A DNA stretch of 64,000 nt from assembly GCA_016584305.1 (NCBI GenBank), contig JACEEZ010004931.1, positions 51,001 through 115,000 of the forward strand, given 5' to 3'. The notes under the pieces are model-generated. The model had not been told where the DNA came from, made no database searches, and worked only from the letters and a program-made list of their open reading frames with translations. The position numbers were made by a program, and so were the translations under genes. This document shows, piece by piece, positions 45,225 to 58,298 of the stretch (within the stretch, counting starts at the first letter, position 1; each line of letters starts with the position of its first letter). The stretch is from Chionoecetes opilio (Eukaryota > Arthropoda > Malacostraca > Decapoda > Majidae).

Positions 45225-46132
45225 AAAGCCCCGTCCACACTACCACTCACCACCGTCGGCGCATGCCGACGGGCAATGCCGTTGCCAGAGTCCACACGAA
45301 CGGTTTTGCTCGGCGGCCAGCGTGCTTCCTGATTTCAAAGTAAGAGTCATGTTTTCTGCATATCGTATACAATCACTCGAGATTATGAAATAACCATAGG
45401 AGATTTAGAAAACCTGACCCAACTATCATCTTCATGACACAGGGGAAGCACGCTCAATTCACAACCGAGAAGTCCCGGGTTCGATCCCCGGGCGGAGCGG
45501 AAACAGTTGGGCTGTTTCCTTAAAACCCGAGCCCCTGTCCACCCAGCAGTGATTGGGTACCGGGTGTTAGCCGGGGGTTTGTGACACCCCTCCCGGGGGT
45601 GGTGGCTTCGGCCAACACTAATGCTGCAGCGGTAGATCACTATGGCTCTGAGGCATTATCCTCTAAACAAACAAACAAACAAAAACACATTTCTGCATAT
45701 CATAAGCAAGAAAAATATACAAAAACCTTTTTGTGTATTCTAAACAATATAGCAAAAAGAAATAGTGTATAAACATTTTTCTCCCTTTTTTGTCTTCAAC
45801 TCGCTGCAATTTCTCGACTATTTCTACTATTTAATTCTTGATCACAGATTCGTAATCAGCTGACTTTCTTGGTTCTGATGGTATAAGACACATAGCAATA
45901 CAAAAATATCTAAATGGTGAAAATTGGCGATAACTTGAAGCATGTGTTCGGCGCTGACCCGTGAGTGACTGGCATGCCCGCCCAATATTAAACCTGCTGA
46001 ATATTGCCGGGCAATGCCGACGGTTACAGTTTGCACGTCGGCATCGTGTCCACACTGCCACTTTTGAGTGACAAACACTCGATCGACGGCAAGCGCCGAC
46101 GGTGGTGAGTGATAGTGTGGACGGGGCTTCAG
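45225..46132. mobile_element. Foldback element with AAGCCCCGTCCACAC ends
   Basis: Left end AAGCCCCGTCCACACTACC and CACTCACCACCGTCGGCGC is inverted at the right (GCCGACGGTGGTGAGTG...GTGGACGGGGCTT). Inner GCCGACGGGCAATGCCG and GGCAATGCCGACGG also recur. A SINE (45435-45690) is inserted inside. I could not identify a target duplication. Confidence 0.85.
45435..45690 (+). mobile_element. tRNA-derived SINE (family 1), plus orientation
   Basis: Best-preserved copy: anticodon-like arm CTCAATTCACAACCGAG, box B GGGTTCGATCCCCGG, body with CACCCAGCAGTGATTGGGTA, and a tail AAACAAACAAACAAAC. Confidence 0.85.
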
Positions 46133-46289
46133 AGACAGGTGCAGAGATGTGAACTTTTGTAGCCCACATAGTCGTACCAAGCCACCAGAATGATCGTATT
46201 TTCAGATAAATTATCGTACAACCTTAGGTAAAATAATGTATTCACTGAATGACTTTATATTTAATTGAATTCAGGCTTAACACCACATA

Positions 46290-46577
46290 ACAATGTGTCA
46301 CATCACACTACTATGCGTCACATCACACTACTATGCGTCACATCACACTACTATGCGTCACATCACACTATTGTGCGTCACATCACACTACTATCCGTCA
46401 CATCACACTACTATGCGTCACATCACACTACTATGCGTCACATCACGCTACTATGCGTCACATCACACTACTATGCGTCACATCACACTACTGCGTCACA
46501 TCACACTACTATGCGTCACATCACACTACTATGCGTCACATCACGCTACTATGCGTCACATCACACTACTATGCGTC
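46290..46577. repeat. 20-bp minisatellite, array 1
   Basis: About 14 units of CATCACACTACTATGCGTCA with point variants and one 18-bp unit. The unit has no stop codon in any forward frame, so long frames here are artefacts of the repeat. Confidence 0.95.
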
Positions 46578-47168
46578 CAGAGCTAGGCACTAAATACATT
46601 GAATGTATTTAAATACTAAATACTAAATACATGGGAGAAATGTATCTAAATACTAAATAAATTTTACGAATGTATTTTAATACTAAATACTAAATACATC
46701 AATTGTATTTAATACATTTGTAAATACATTTTAAATACACACAAATTTTAACATTTATTCAGTAATTCATGATTAATTTATATAAAATGCTTGATAAATG
46801 ATAATTTGATAGATTGATAGATGTATTTGATAGATTTTGCGTTTCCTTAGAAATAAACAATTTAGGCCTAAATTTCCTTAAAATAAGGAAATTTCCTTGA
46901 AAGTGGAAACACTGGTTTAATGTATACCATCAGGGTTGTCAGATAGTTGGGCGGGTTTAGGGCTATGGCCAAGTGAACTGATAAAAAAAGTATTTACATT
47001 TTTCTAATATGAGTATTTAAATACAATGTATTTAAATACTCATTAAAGTATTTAAATACTGTATTTAAATACATGAAAACCAATTTATTTATAAATACAA
47101 TTCTAAATACACAAATGTATTTAAATACGTATTTAAATACAAATGTATTTAAATACTGCCCAACTCTG
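46578..47168. mobile_element. hAT-like MITE splitting the minisatellite
   Basis: Ends CAGAGCTAGGCACTAAATAC and GTATTTAAATACTGCCCAAC+TCTG are inverted versions of CAGAGYTRGGCA..., with many ATTTAAATAC subterminal motifs. The flanking minisatellite makes the target duplication hard to define. No transposase. Confidence 0.75.
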
Positions 47169-47692
47169 CATCACATCACACTACTATTGCGCCACATCAC
47201 ACTACTATGCGTCACATCACACTACTATTGCGCCACATCACACTACTATGCGTCACATCACACTACTATTGCGCCACATCACACTACTATGCGTCACATC
47301 ACACTACTATTGCGCCACATCACACTACTATCCGTCACATCACACTACTATGCGTCACATCACACTACTATGCGTCACACCACACTACTATGCGTCACAT
47401 CACACTACTATGCGTCACATCACACTACTATGCGTCACATCACACTACTATGCGTCACATCACACTACTATGCGTCACATCACACTACTATGCGTCACAC
47501 CACACTACTATGCGTCACACCACACTACTATGCGTCACATCACACTACTATGCGCCACACCACACTACTATGCGTCACACCACACTACTATGCGTCACAT
47601 CACACTACTATGCGTCACACCACACTACTATGCGTCACATCACACTACTATGCGCCACATCACACTACTATGCGTCACGCCACACTGGTACA
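47169..47692. repeat. 20-bp minisatellite, array 2
   Basis: About 26 units of the same 20-bp repeat. The left third alternates with TATTGCGCCA units in a 40-bp higher-order pattern; the right two thirds use TATGCGTCA and CACACCACAC variants. Confidence 0.95.
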
Positions 47693-48329
47693 CAATCACA
47701 CACCACATCACCACTGGTTTAACACATCCACAGGTCACACTCCAGCCACCTATCACACCACACAGCCTTACGTTACAACACACAATTCATTCATCAAGGT
47801 CTAATTTACCGAAATAATCTGTAGGCAATAGCTGCAAAAGTGTGATCTTGATGAAGTGTGATCAGCAGTGTGATCTTGATGAAGTTTCGTTATTTAGGTC
47901 GTATACAATTTATAGGGGAAGCGTAACTTTAAATATGAGAGCAGAAATATGGAGGTACCATTTTACGGACACACTCCTGCAAGGGAGGAGAGGATGAGTG
48001 TGCGGGTAGGTGGGTGAATGGCAGAGATTTCGATTGCTATTTTACTAGATTTTTATTATTACTATTATCAGTATCATTATTATTACTGTTATCATCATTA
48101 GCTACTATTATCATTACCATTATCATTTTCCGAGAGCCGCAAACTGAGTGGTCGCGAGTCGCAATGAATCCCGCTGGTGTGGGGCGCCGAGTGCTAAGAG
48201 GTCATGACGTGCTGAAATGAATAAGGACAGGTTATGGAAACTATGTTATTGATATTCTGTAGATAATCAGTAAGAAACAAAGCTACCATGTTACGCTAAA
48301 GTATGGCGGCAGTAAATATTATGCTGTAA
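47693..48329. other. No gene seen
   Basis: Decayed ends of the minisatellite, ATT-rich microsatellite-like sequence (48050-48130), otherwise nothing recognisable. Confidence 0.4.
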
Positions 48330-48640
48330 ACACTAAAGTCGCCAGGACAACGGTTTTTTTTTATTTACAGACGTGTGGTGGCGTTAATACTTACATTTCT
48401 ACATCCATGATTTCATGAAAGTTAGAAGGGGCTATCTGGAGAGTCTTTGTCATTTTGTGTTTTCATCGGTGTCATATTATGGCTATAAATGAACAAATGA
48501 CAAAAATAAAACCGAGTGGCGACGTTGTTAACGGGACTACACTAAATTTCCCGACGCGTTTTGTTTTCGGGCGACGACGACAGAGGGAGGACACTCAGTA
48601 CATAAACATTACCGTAGATGGCGACCAGGCGTTTTCTACG
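48330..48640. mobile_element. Partial copy of the CTACCGT element family
   Basis: Matches 1190-1440 of the complete copy: AAGTCGCCAGGACAAC, ACAGACGTGTGGTGGCGTTA, ACATCCATGATTTCA, AGAAGGGGCTATCTGGAGA. Its right part (ACGCG...TTCGGGCGACGACGACAG, ACACTCAGTA) matches the other copy in inverted orientation, and it ends at TACCGTAGATGGCGACC. Confidence 0.6.
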
Positions 48641-48772
48641 GGGGATTTTTGGTTGCAATCGGAAAATTTTCGGTTGCAAACGGTCACAACAACAACAACA
48701 AATGATTGCGGGTCGGGCCAATCATCTTCCCTGGATGGTTGAACACATCCTATCAGGGTATGTTGCTTCCAG

Positions 48773-48934
48773 AATGCATGTCTGGACCGCGGGCACCATG
48801 ACGACATCGACGCCTTCCACGAGGCGTTGGTAGAGTGCAGGCCGGGTGCTGGCCAGACTGTGTTTGGTGTTTGCAGGAAGGCAAGATTCCAGCAGGACTA
48901 TAACCCTATACAAACATTCCCTAATGTACTGTAG
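48773..48934 (+). CDS. Possible orphan coding segment
   Basis: After a plausible acceptor (TTGCTTCCAG), a GC-rich frame reads ACLDRGHHDDIDAFHEALVE and RPGAGQTVFGVCRKARF, then a TAG at 48932. Composition and codon choice differ from the AT-rich surroundings. A donor-like AAG/GCAAG lies near 48880. I recognise no family, and the opposite strand is also open, so it may be a retroposed fragment or chance. Confidence 0.2.
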   Translation, partial: NACLDRGHHDDIDAFHEALVECRPGAGQTVFGVCRKARFQQDYNPIQTFPNVL

Positions 48935-49321
48935 CAAGGTTCCAAGGTATGCAATGATATCCCTGTAGGGTACATAATTATCAAACATTCACCTAGCTCA
49001 AGCTCTTTTAGACATACATTCAAGAAACATTTACTATCATTATACTAGCTCATGTGTACTATTATCATTGTTATTATTATTATTCTTGTACTTATTTTTT
49101 GTGTAATTCATCACAGCTACACTGTATATTATTTATTACTATTGTATATTATTATTTCCTGTAAATTAGTCTAAGCTTACTAACTATTATCGCTTGTTTA
49201 TGTCAGTCTATTTATTTAGTATTTTATATACTTTGTGTTTTTTTCTCTGTTTTCCCTCTCTCTCCACACCTTTGCCCAAACAGCTTTTGCTTGCAAAGGG
49301 CTGTTTGCAACACCATGCCTT

Positions 49322-49324
<3 letters not shown>

Positions 49325-49403
<79 letters not shown>
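49325..49403. repeat. (GA)n microsatellite
   Basis: About 79 bp of GA. Similar GA/CT tracts lie at 53910-53955, 57125-57224, 59876-59949 and 60624-60709. Confidence 0.95.
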
Positions 49404-49408
<5 letters not shown>

Positions 49409-49525
49409 GTTGGTGTATGGGGAAGGGGAAACAGAGAGATAAAAAAAGTGTCTGTCAGAGATTCTAACAAGTAGTTTGTGACTATGGAATGTGGCATTTA
49501 TTTCCTACTGATACTGATTTTTCTT

Positions 49526-49738
49526 TTAACCCCTTAAGGCCCAGAGCGTAATTTCCATTGTAATTTGGGTACCATTAGACGATTTCTAGTATATATAAGC
49601 AATATTTTATAGGTATGACATGTTTAGTATCCTTGTCGACTAACTAATTTGGTATATTCAGTTCCTTTTCATAATTTAATGGCTCGACAACAGACGATTT
49701 TTTATAGCAAAGGAAAGATCTGGGCGTGAAGGGGTTAA
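49526..49738 (+). mobile_element. piggyBac-type MITE, copy 9
   Basis: TTAA at both ends, left CCCCTTAAGGCCCAGAGCG, right GATCTGGGCGTGAAGGGG. The only copy right of 40 kb. Confidence 0.87.
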
Positions 49739-52225
49739 CGAACCTAACTAGGAAAGATCTGGTTTTCTTGAATAACGTTTATGTAGGAATATAAAATGAC
49801 ACTGTAGGTAGCTACTCGTGACTTATGCAATGAACATCGATTAAAAATGTATAGCCTACATGCAAAAAGAGATATTTAACTCGACGAAAATATTGCCTGG
49901 ATTAGGCTGTGAGAGGAGGAGGAAGGCCGCGCGGCATTACATAGATGTTTGTACCTACAACTTCAGACAATGAGCATCGATAGAAAACTACGGATAAAGT
50001 ATTGCTCTCCTTTGCCAGAACATGAATCCACAATGGGCGTGGGTGTGGACCGTGTGGTATTAAGCTGGGTCACTGGTATTAACCTTACTCTTGGCCACGA
50101 GAAGGTGTACACTTTAAGGGGACCGCCGTAGACTGATGTTTCGCGAAAATCCCGCAGGAGAGCAAGTGACTAATCAGTACGGCAATTTGTTGATTTGTAA
50201 ATGGGAGGTTTGATTTTGAATGGAACTATAAGGAGGATGAGGAGGTCGAGGGGGAGGTAGGAAGGTTCGGTGCGAGCATCAACCCTGCGTCTCGCCCGTG
50301 GAAAGTTGGCCAGGTTCCCCGCGTGGTGGTGGCGCGCGTCTCAGAGCAATGACCCCAGCAGGCTACTGCCCCCGCCTCTCGTGTGTTCTAGCTGTTCACT
50401 ACCACACAAACCAATGCCCGGGTCTTCCATGACTGAAAAGATCTTGTATGACATCCCTTTTCACTTCTTCTACCATAGTTCGTGTTAAAACTCAAGCTGT
50501 GAGGTTGGAACGAAGAAAAATATCTCCTGTTACACATCTATGGGAAAATCATCAAATCCGACTGAGTCTATTGCTTTCCGATGAATTTTACTATAGTAGT
50601 CATATAAAAGAATAGTCTGTGTATACGTACATGTCTTTGTAATGAGTGAAATATGAATATATTTCAATTAAGAGGATATGAAAAGAGTTCAGTTCATTGC
50701 CGGGTTCACGGTGCCAGTGACCCCAACATGACGTCGTCTGCTCTCTAAGAATCAATTTTCCCGCCAAAGGAATACGTCACAGCCGCGGAGTAATACACAA
50801 CACGAGAAGTAAAATTATCTGAATACATAAGAAGATAACCGGTATAACGTATAAGTACCAGTATAAGTAAGGGAGAGATGGACATGTCTGGGTGCGTAAC
50901 AGAGCGTATCACTTCATAGGAGAGAAAATGATAAAAACCCAAACATTGGACTACATGGCCGGAGCGAACAGCTGAGCGCGGGTGTGAGGGTCAATGACTC
51001 GGGGTCCTGGAGAGCGAGTGCGAGCGAGTATTCCCTCAACTCCCACAGCTATAGCGAGGCTCTGTTGCATTTTGGCCACTGTCACGCCAACACAAGACTG
51101 TGAAGACCCGTTACTGTCATCTGCGAGTGTTACAAATATCGTCAATGCTTTCTTTTACGTTATATGAGTGCGCTATATCCTTACCAAAACTTAAGTGAAA
51201 TTGAATTGTAAGAGTGAGCGTTGGAGACCCGTTGCAGAAGTCCCGTTGCAGGCGGCACGGACAACAGGACTTGCCCTACTGTTGGGATAATACAACTTTA
51301 TATACAGTGAGAAGCCCAAGGAGGATAACACTATAGTGAAACACTCTCTTATTCAAGTGTTAAGGTGCTATATACAGATGGCTAGTAAAGCACTGCCATA
51401 CATATAACTGAAAAAATATACAGTAAACTGATACAAATCATTCTTTTAAAACAGACAGTGGCGGGCCCCTAAATGAAGTATTTTAGTGCGATATACAGAT
51501 GAATGGTGAAACACACTGTTTTACTCATAACTGGAAATACTGCAAATTGATAGAAAATCATTACTTTAAACGTGTTGAAAAGAGATTGCATTAGTTACCT
51601 AACCAATTGATAATTCGTGCAATACTATAGCAAGGGTGAAGACACAAGACGGAAGGGGCGTCTCAATGCACTAATCAGGCGGTGACCTAGCATGAGGAAG
51701 CCGCTGATAGCAAAGGGTACCGCTCCCCTATCTTATCATCGCCTGGCCACGAGCTGGGTCATTGCGAAGTGTTATCGTGTCACCCCTTAACGTGACATCA
51801 ATTACTAGATGAGGAATATTTTACCGACACACCCCATAGCCATCATGTCAATAAGGTAAGAACTGCAGTGTTATTGATAAGGAGTCATAGATGTGACCAT
51901 GAGGCAGCGTGCGAGTGGTAAATATCATGAGTGCTATTATGAGGAAGGTCAAATTATCATGTTTGTACATGAATCGCACTGGTAGGGCGCATTGCTGCCC
52001 TGCCAGCGGTGTGTCATAAGGACAGGGTGTGGATGAGGTGTGCGGCGCCGGGAGTAGGGCGAGGGGGGGCGGGTTGTTGCTTTGAACTTGGCGCCGTAGG
52101 GGTGAACAGCCTCTGTGTGTACGCGTGAGGCTGTTGCCAACTCTCGCTGCCATCGCCATCCGCCCAGCTGTCCCGTGCTGCCGCTCGCCTTACATCACAC
52201 CTAGAGACCGTATACTAATTATACA

Positions 52226-52295
<70 letters not shown>

Positions 52296-53230
52296 GTGTA
52301 ACGTATGTATATATACACTTACGCTTGCAAGGTAGCCGGATATCGATAATATCACCTTTAACCAAGCGGGCAGTACATCGTTTGAAGCCGTCGGCTCGTG
52401 GATCGGATCTCTGAGATATAATGCATAAGAGAGCGTGTGAAGATTGTTAGGCCTCTCTTTTCTGACACATATTTGACGGTTTCCTCACATAATGGGCGTC
52501 ACAGTGGTGGCATCGACTTGACTGCTTGAAGTAAGATAAGATAAGAGTTCAATTTGAGTTAGGTAAGTGATCTTGTCCAGCGAGTGCTGTGAAACTGTAG
52601 TTGCTGTGTTGGTAAGACACTAGAAATTATATTCATGAAAGAAAAGAGATATGTCGTGACTTATTAATGTAAAGCATTGTAGCTTGCCGGCGCTTAGTGA
52701 TAATATTATCACCTTGAGTTGAACTCCGCTGACACTGATAGCTGTCTTGTCCTCATTCGATACAGTACAGATTTGCAGCCAGGAAGTATGATTAACTCTT
52801 GCCCCTTCCTTTCCTATTCATTTGTTACGATTTCCGAAATAGGGCCCCGCACTGTGTCCTGGGACGAGCTGGCAAGACAAGGTGAAATGAAGGGCGTAGA
52901 GGTAGAAAGTAGCTCGGCGTATTGTATGCACATTAACCTTTTCCCCCATCAGAAAGGAATGGGTAGATCTGATGAATAATAATTCATCCATGAAGTGCCA
53001 TCACAACTTTATAAGTCTATAATATATACACTTACGTCACATGTCTTAGAGCATCACCTACAACTGAGGAACACACACACACACACACACACATTGGTTT
53101 GTTTATTGAAATCGCTTATTTTGTATGTACAGAGTTCACTAATGATTCCTGCTCTTGTGATAGTGTGTGTGATTTTGTGTGTGTGTGTGTGTGTGTGTGT
53201 TGTGTGTGTGTGTGTATGTATATGTATAAT
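49739..53230. other. No gene seen; sparse repeats
   Basis: Contains the old repeat 50008-50185 (pair of 34410-34565), a diverged tandem pair at about 51346-51455 / 51475-51575 (GGTGCTATATACAGATG type), an (AT)n run at 52227-52294, and a CA run at 53072-53092. Short frames show no protein-family signature. Confidence 0.4.
53160..53222. repeat. (GT)n microsatellite
   Basis: Interrupted GT repeat; open frames across it are low-complexity artefacts. A second short GT run is at 53480-53503. Confidence 0.9.
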
Positions 53231-53234
53231 TCAT

Positions 53235-53480
53235 CCATGGCCTGGCTACACGCTGGACACGCGATCACCACCTGTTACCCTCACAGAATGAGCTTAGAGC
53301 TCATAGGGACCAATATATGGGCAAAACTGGGACCTCCTACACCACACACATCCCATTCCCTTGCTCAAGGAGGACAGTAACTGCCCGCGGTCGTCAGTGA
53401 AAAATCCCTTCAGCGGGGATTGAACGCGACATCACAGAGTGGTTTGTCAGTCTATAAAATACTGAGCCACGTGGGCTCTG
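53235..53480 (-). mobile_element. tRNA-derived SINE (family 2), minus orientation
   Basis: Shares with 59240-59510 (inverted) the blocks GCGGTTCGAGTCC-like box B (here GGGATTGAACGCG), GATTTTTCACTGAC, TACTGTCC..CTTGAGCAAGG, and GAGCTC. Ends near the head at GAGCCACGTGGGC. Confidence 0.65.
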
Positions 53481-53909
53481 TGTGTTTGTGTGTGTGTGTG
53501 TGTGACATACTGGCAAAGACTGGTGTTGTAGTTCTTTTAACTATAATCATGATCATCTTTATTATGATTATCACCATTATTTTCATTACTATTACTAAGG
53601 CGTATGTATGGACGTGGCGGCCCCTCCGCCCACTGCTCTAACCTCCTTACTTACTCTCTGTAGTCCAATCAGCCCGGGTGGTTACCCTTAGAGCCAGCCC
53701 CGAAACACAGGACGTAGAACACTAATATAATAATAATACAGTACGTGTCGCCGTATTCTCTGCGTGTCCTAGAAGGCTACTAAAGGGGACGAGGGTGGAA
53801 GCTTGGGATCTTCCCGCTGTAGTGCCATTTCCCACGAAAACAAAAAAAAAACAGAACAATGTGCTTTTTGTTATATGCCGTATCTCATGATTATTTGGGA
53901 TACCAGTTG

Positions 53910-53961
<52 letters not shown>

Positions 53962-55707
53962 ATATAGGGGGAATGTCCTGCGCTGTAGCTGACTCAAACA
54001 GTGATGGGTACAGTGCGCAGCGTATGTAGAGGGAGGGAGGGAGGGAGGGAAGGGACCGTGTAAGGATAGCGATAAGGGCCTCGTAGAGAAAGGGTTGGTA
54101 GAGGGTGGAGGTAGGAAGGTATGACTCGAGGACCTCATATGATCTTACTGTATCCATTTTATGCAACTTTTCTCGCTTAGATGAATTCAAACGTTAATGA
54201 ACAGTAAGCTTGAAATGACAAAAACCTAACTGGTGTAAACATTGATGTCACGTATGTCCCTCCCAGTGCCCCCTCCCTTTCCTTTTCCTCCTTCTCTTCC
54301 AACCCCTTCTTTCTCTCTTTATCTATCCTCTTCATTTTAAGGAAGCATCACACCACAGGTTTCTAAGAGGGTGTGAGACAACGAGAAAGTAAGAGGAGGA
54401 GTAGGAGGGAGATGAAGGAAGGAGAAAGAGTGCCCACGGCCTCTCTTATATCTTCGACATCGGTCAGGGATGAGATCCCTTATTTTTGTGAAAATAAGTA
54501 TATTCCTAACTTTGACCTTACAGGACGCCGTTGATGGTCAATCGCCTCATTGTGGCTACGTTCTGTCCTTGACATCCATCATGATGAAAAGTCAATAGAG
54601 GACGTTGTTAGGCAGAGCGCGGGGCAGACGAGCAGGGCAAGGCAGGGCAGGGCGTAGGTGGGTGGCTGGGAGGTTAAGAGTGGTGATGCCAAGGCCAAAG
54701 GAGAAAGGTGGCATCGCGTTCGGAGGCTCTTCATCCTATGACATACTTTTCACTTACGTTCTAGCGATCTTACTATCTTTGTAAATAAGTAAATGACTCA
54801 ATTATAGCTGGGAGCGTGGGCAGTAGGAAGTAAAACAAGGCCCGTCTGCAGAAGTAGATGCGTAGCCCTCATTCCTAAAGGTTCTTCTATTGGTATAGTT
54901 TTTGTGGGCCAGACGGCGCGGCAGACGATACCACGTACCCGTGACCTAGAATCCCTGGGCGAGAGTGCCTGTTTAGGGTGCCGCCGGCCCTGGCACCGCC
55001 CTCTCTGTCTCATTCTGTCCTCGATGGCTCAGTTGATGTCTTCATTCTGCCGCTGTCCTCAGAGCTCCGCGCGTACTTGTATACAGTCAGCTCGTTGGCG
55101 AGTGCTTAACTACCGGCGTGTTGAGAATGACGAGTAACCTGTGAGTGACTGAGGGAAAGACATACAGGGGTGAAAGATGAGTGTTTGAAGAGTGTCAGTG
55201 AGTGGAGTGTAACCATAAAGTGTAGATGACGCCACCGTCGCTTGATGAGTTGTCTGCCGGTGGAACAGAAGACTTTCCAGAGGCATGAATAATTGAGACA
55301 CAGGGAAAGAAAAAGAGAAAGGATAGAAGAAAAAAATAGTGAATAAAAATGCGACTCGCGGTGGAGGCATAAGAAAGCGCCTCATCACTATCTCTTGAAA
55401 GTTAATAAGGTGTTCCAGTGCCTGTGTGCGTGTGTGTGTGTGTACGTGTGTGGAAAGCGACCTCCCCTTAACGTGTTGGGATTTGCGATATTACTACTAC
55501 TACTACAACAACTACCACGACTACTACTACTACTACTACTACTACTGCTACTGTTGTTGATATTGACGAATACCAATACCTGGGTGAAAATCTGATGTGG
55601 ATCAAGTCATACAGGAGGGCGACAATGATTCTTACGGGCAGGTGGGTCGTCTGCTCTCTGTTATCGAGGCATGGCTGTCACATGTTGAAAATTTGTGTCC
55701 CATGATT

Positions 55708-55782
<75 letters not shown>

Positions 55783-56356
55783 TCCAAGTGTTTTTTTTCC
55801 TAGAAGCAATTTTCTTTTTCATTGCGTATATAACCGAAATGAAGTAATTTAAAACGCAGTACATTATTAATCCCAAAGTTACTGAAGCTATTTTTTTGGA
55901 CAATGTATGACGCATCGAATCGCTGCTGTTACTCAAAGTGTTTTAGTTTAGAAGGGGTCTCAGCAGCCTTTCCAAAGACTGGTGGACGGCTCTACCTTGT
56001 GCTATTATGGTTATTCTAATTTAGAGCTGGTTTCGAGTCGTGATTGTTTCCACCAGCCAGCGCCAGCATGCAGTACTGGGAGTTGAGTTGTACTGCTAAA
56101 TATTTTCCTTTCGCCTTTATAGTTGATCTGTGTGGTTCTTTTTCAAGTCATAACATTTTTTTATCCTTTGAAGTATTTCAAAGGTTGAGCTTGGTTGACG
56201 GGATGATTGACAGCGGCGCCACATAGCTGCGTCTCTAATGACCTCCTCCTTCACACGTGTCGAGAAAATGATGTTCAACCGGTTTATGGTTTCCTGTTAT
56301 AATCGGAGCATCGTTGTGGCCGGAATGACGTCATGTGTCCTCGAAATGTCGAGTGG

Positions 56357-56406
<50 letters not shown>

Positions 56407-57138
56407 TGTGCAGGATATAAGTCATATGGGGGCGCCGTCAGACCACCCACACTCACGGAACAATTTTCTTAAACTTTTCCTATGGAATAAATCAAAATTA
56501 ATAAATAAATGAATAAATAAATCTTCGTTCACAAGAAGTGTTGGTTGGATTCAATACAGTTGGTTTATATAAACTGATAGTCCTTTGGCCACACACATGA
56601 GGCAAGCGATGCGCAGTTGTGCCGTGTCGGGATGAGGTGGCCCGGAGTGGCGTAGGGCGGCGACGCGGGTGTTCCTGCTGTGTGTGCGTGTGTGTGCCCC
56701 TCGGGACGGGCTGGGCGGTGTGGGAGGCTGCTGATGGCGCAGGTAAGGTCTACTTGGAGCTAGGAACCGTGAGTCGCCTGGCACACCTATCGGAACGGCG
56801 AGAGTCACGTGATGATAACCAGGGATTGTGGTTCAGCCATTCCACGGATTTCGTAGTGCGTCATATTATGCATGGCTCCGTCTGGGCATGCAGGGGGCAG
56901 CGTGACGCGGTACTCCCTCCCCCCTGATGCAGTGGGTGATTTTTACACGGTTTACGTGATTTGTAGGTCAAGTTTGGAGCTGACTTTGTGACTGGCAAGG
57001 CTAAAGGACTAAAGGATCTCTCTCTCTCTCGGCTTTGGTGATTGGAGAGTGTAAGTGAGGGGAGGGTCATGGCGTGTGATGCGGACAGGGAAATGTTACT
57101 ATTGTTTGGGCAGCGTTGACCCTAAAAGAGAGAGAGAG

Positions 57139-57225
<87 letters not shown>

Positions 57226-57628
57226 ATGTTATAGTCGTCGTGGTGCTTGTGATTGGGTGGGGATGAGAGGGTTTGGTGAGGGGGGAGAATGGGTACTGCC
57301 ACGTTTTTCTTGCGTGAAGTGGTGATGCGTGTTTCATTACAAAGTGTTAGTGGCAATTGAGGAGCTGTTACCCAGACGCGTGACTGACCTACAGATGCGA
57401 GGTGTACTACATGGACTGTTGTGCCGACATCGTTGTAGCATACAGGGCCTGAACCATACTCGTGTGGCTCAGTCTACGTAGCTATCTATACTTATTCAGT
57501 TTATACTTGAACTGATGCACACGTCTTGCCGCTATCCCCTCTTCTCGTCCATTCCAGGCATTTGTACATCTAGGGTGACACCTAAACGTCTTGGTGATAT
57601 TTTCTCAATATTTCCGTGTCTCCTCAAA
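53481..57628. other. No gene seen; microsatellite-rich
   Basis: GA runs (53910-53955, 57125-57224), a GGGA run (54030-54050), a CTA run (55495-55550), GT runs (55709-55781, 56360-56410), otherwise no exon with a recognisable signature. CpG-richer stretches at 54600-55130 and 56600-56900 could be regulatory, but nothing specific can be claimed. Confidence 0.4.
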
Positions 57629-57884
57629 GGTACCTGGAACTGTCGCCGATCGAAACTCGTCGCCGTCGTCGAGTGTTCCAATTCTTGATATTACAGGACC
57701 CAATATATACATTTAATCAAGTGTTACCCGTGTTTCTGCATTCAGGGATGAAATACTATCGTTAGCTTGATCAGTTAGGTTAGATTAGGTGACATTGTCC
57801 AGGTTAGGTTAAAATTTCCACGTCGACGAGAGCTCTAGTTTGTTGTTTCGGCGAGAATTCTCATCGGCGACAGTTCCATAAACC
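57629..57884 (+). mobile_element. GGAACTGTCGCCGAT MITE, copy 1
   Basis: Inverted ends TGGAACTGTCGCCGAT / ATCGGCGACAGTTCCA around a ~210-bp core with GAGTGTTCCAATTCTTGATA and AGGTTAGGTT. No coding capacity. Confidence 0.85.
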
Positions 57885-58298
57885 TCCTCAAATATCCAGA
57901 CTCTTTTTGTGTGTTTGTTGCATCAGATGCAATGTAGAAATGAAGTAATGACGAACTCCTCAATTTTTCTTTGTATCCATACTTTATCATTCTCACTGCG
58001 GTGCAAGGAAGGTATGCAGTGTGCGCATCACGTCGTTGCATTGGAATTCGATTTTCGTGTTGAATGATGCTAGAGAGTGTTGCTCGGGGCAAATTTAGCG
58101 CGGGGCATTTCTACAACTCGTTGTGCATCAGTAGCCGTCGAGCTGTCGTGCCTGCCGTTTCTTTTTCTTTTACTATCAAAGGCTGATTGATATTATTTAC
58201 AAGGCTTTTTCTTACTATTGAAGGATTATAAATATTATTACAAGGATCTTTCTTTGTATCAGAGGCTTATATTATCATTATCTGGCTATCTCTGGTAC

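Noticed and set aside
46290..47692. Regular repeats suggesting a CRISPR array
   Set aside because: Units are contiguous without unique spacers, and the genome is eukaryotic.
47073..47804. 243-codon plus-strand frame
   Set aside because: Product of a 20-bp minisatellite that lacks stops in every frame; not treated as a gene.
56551..57070. GC-rich frames on both strands
   Set aside because: No domain or splice structure; low-complexity arginine- and cysteine-rich products from GT and GC-rich DNA.
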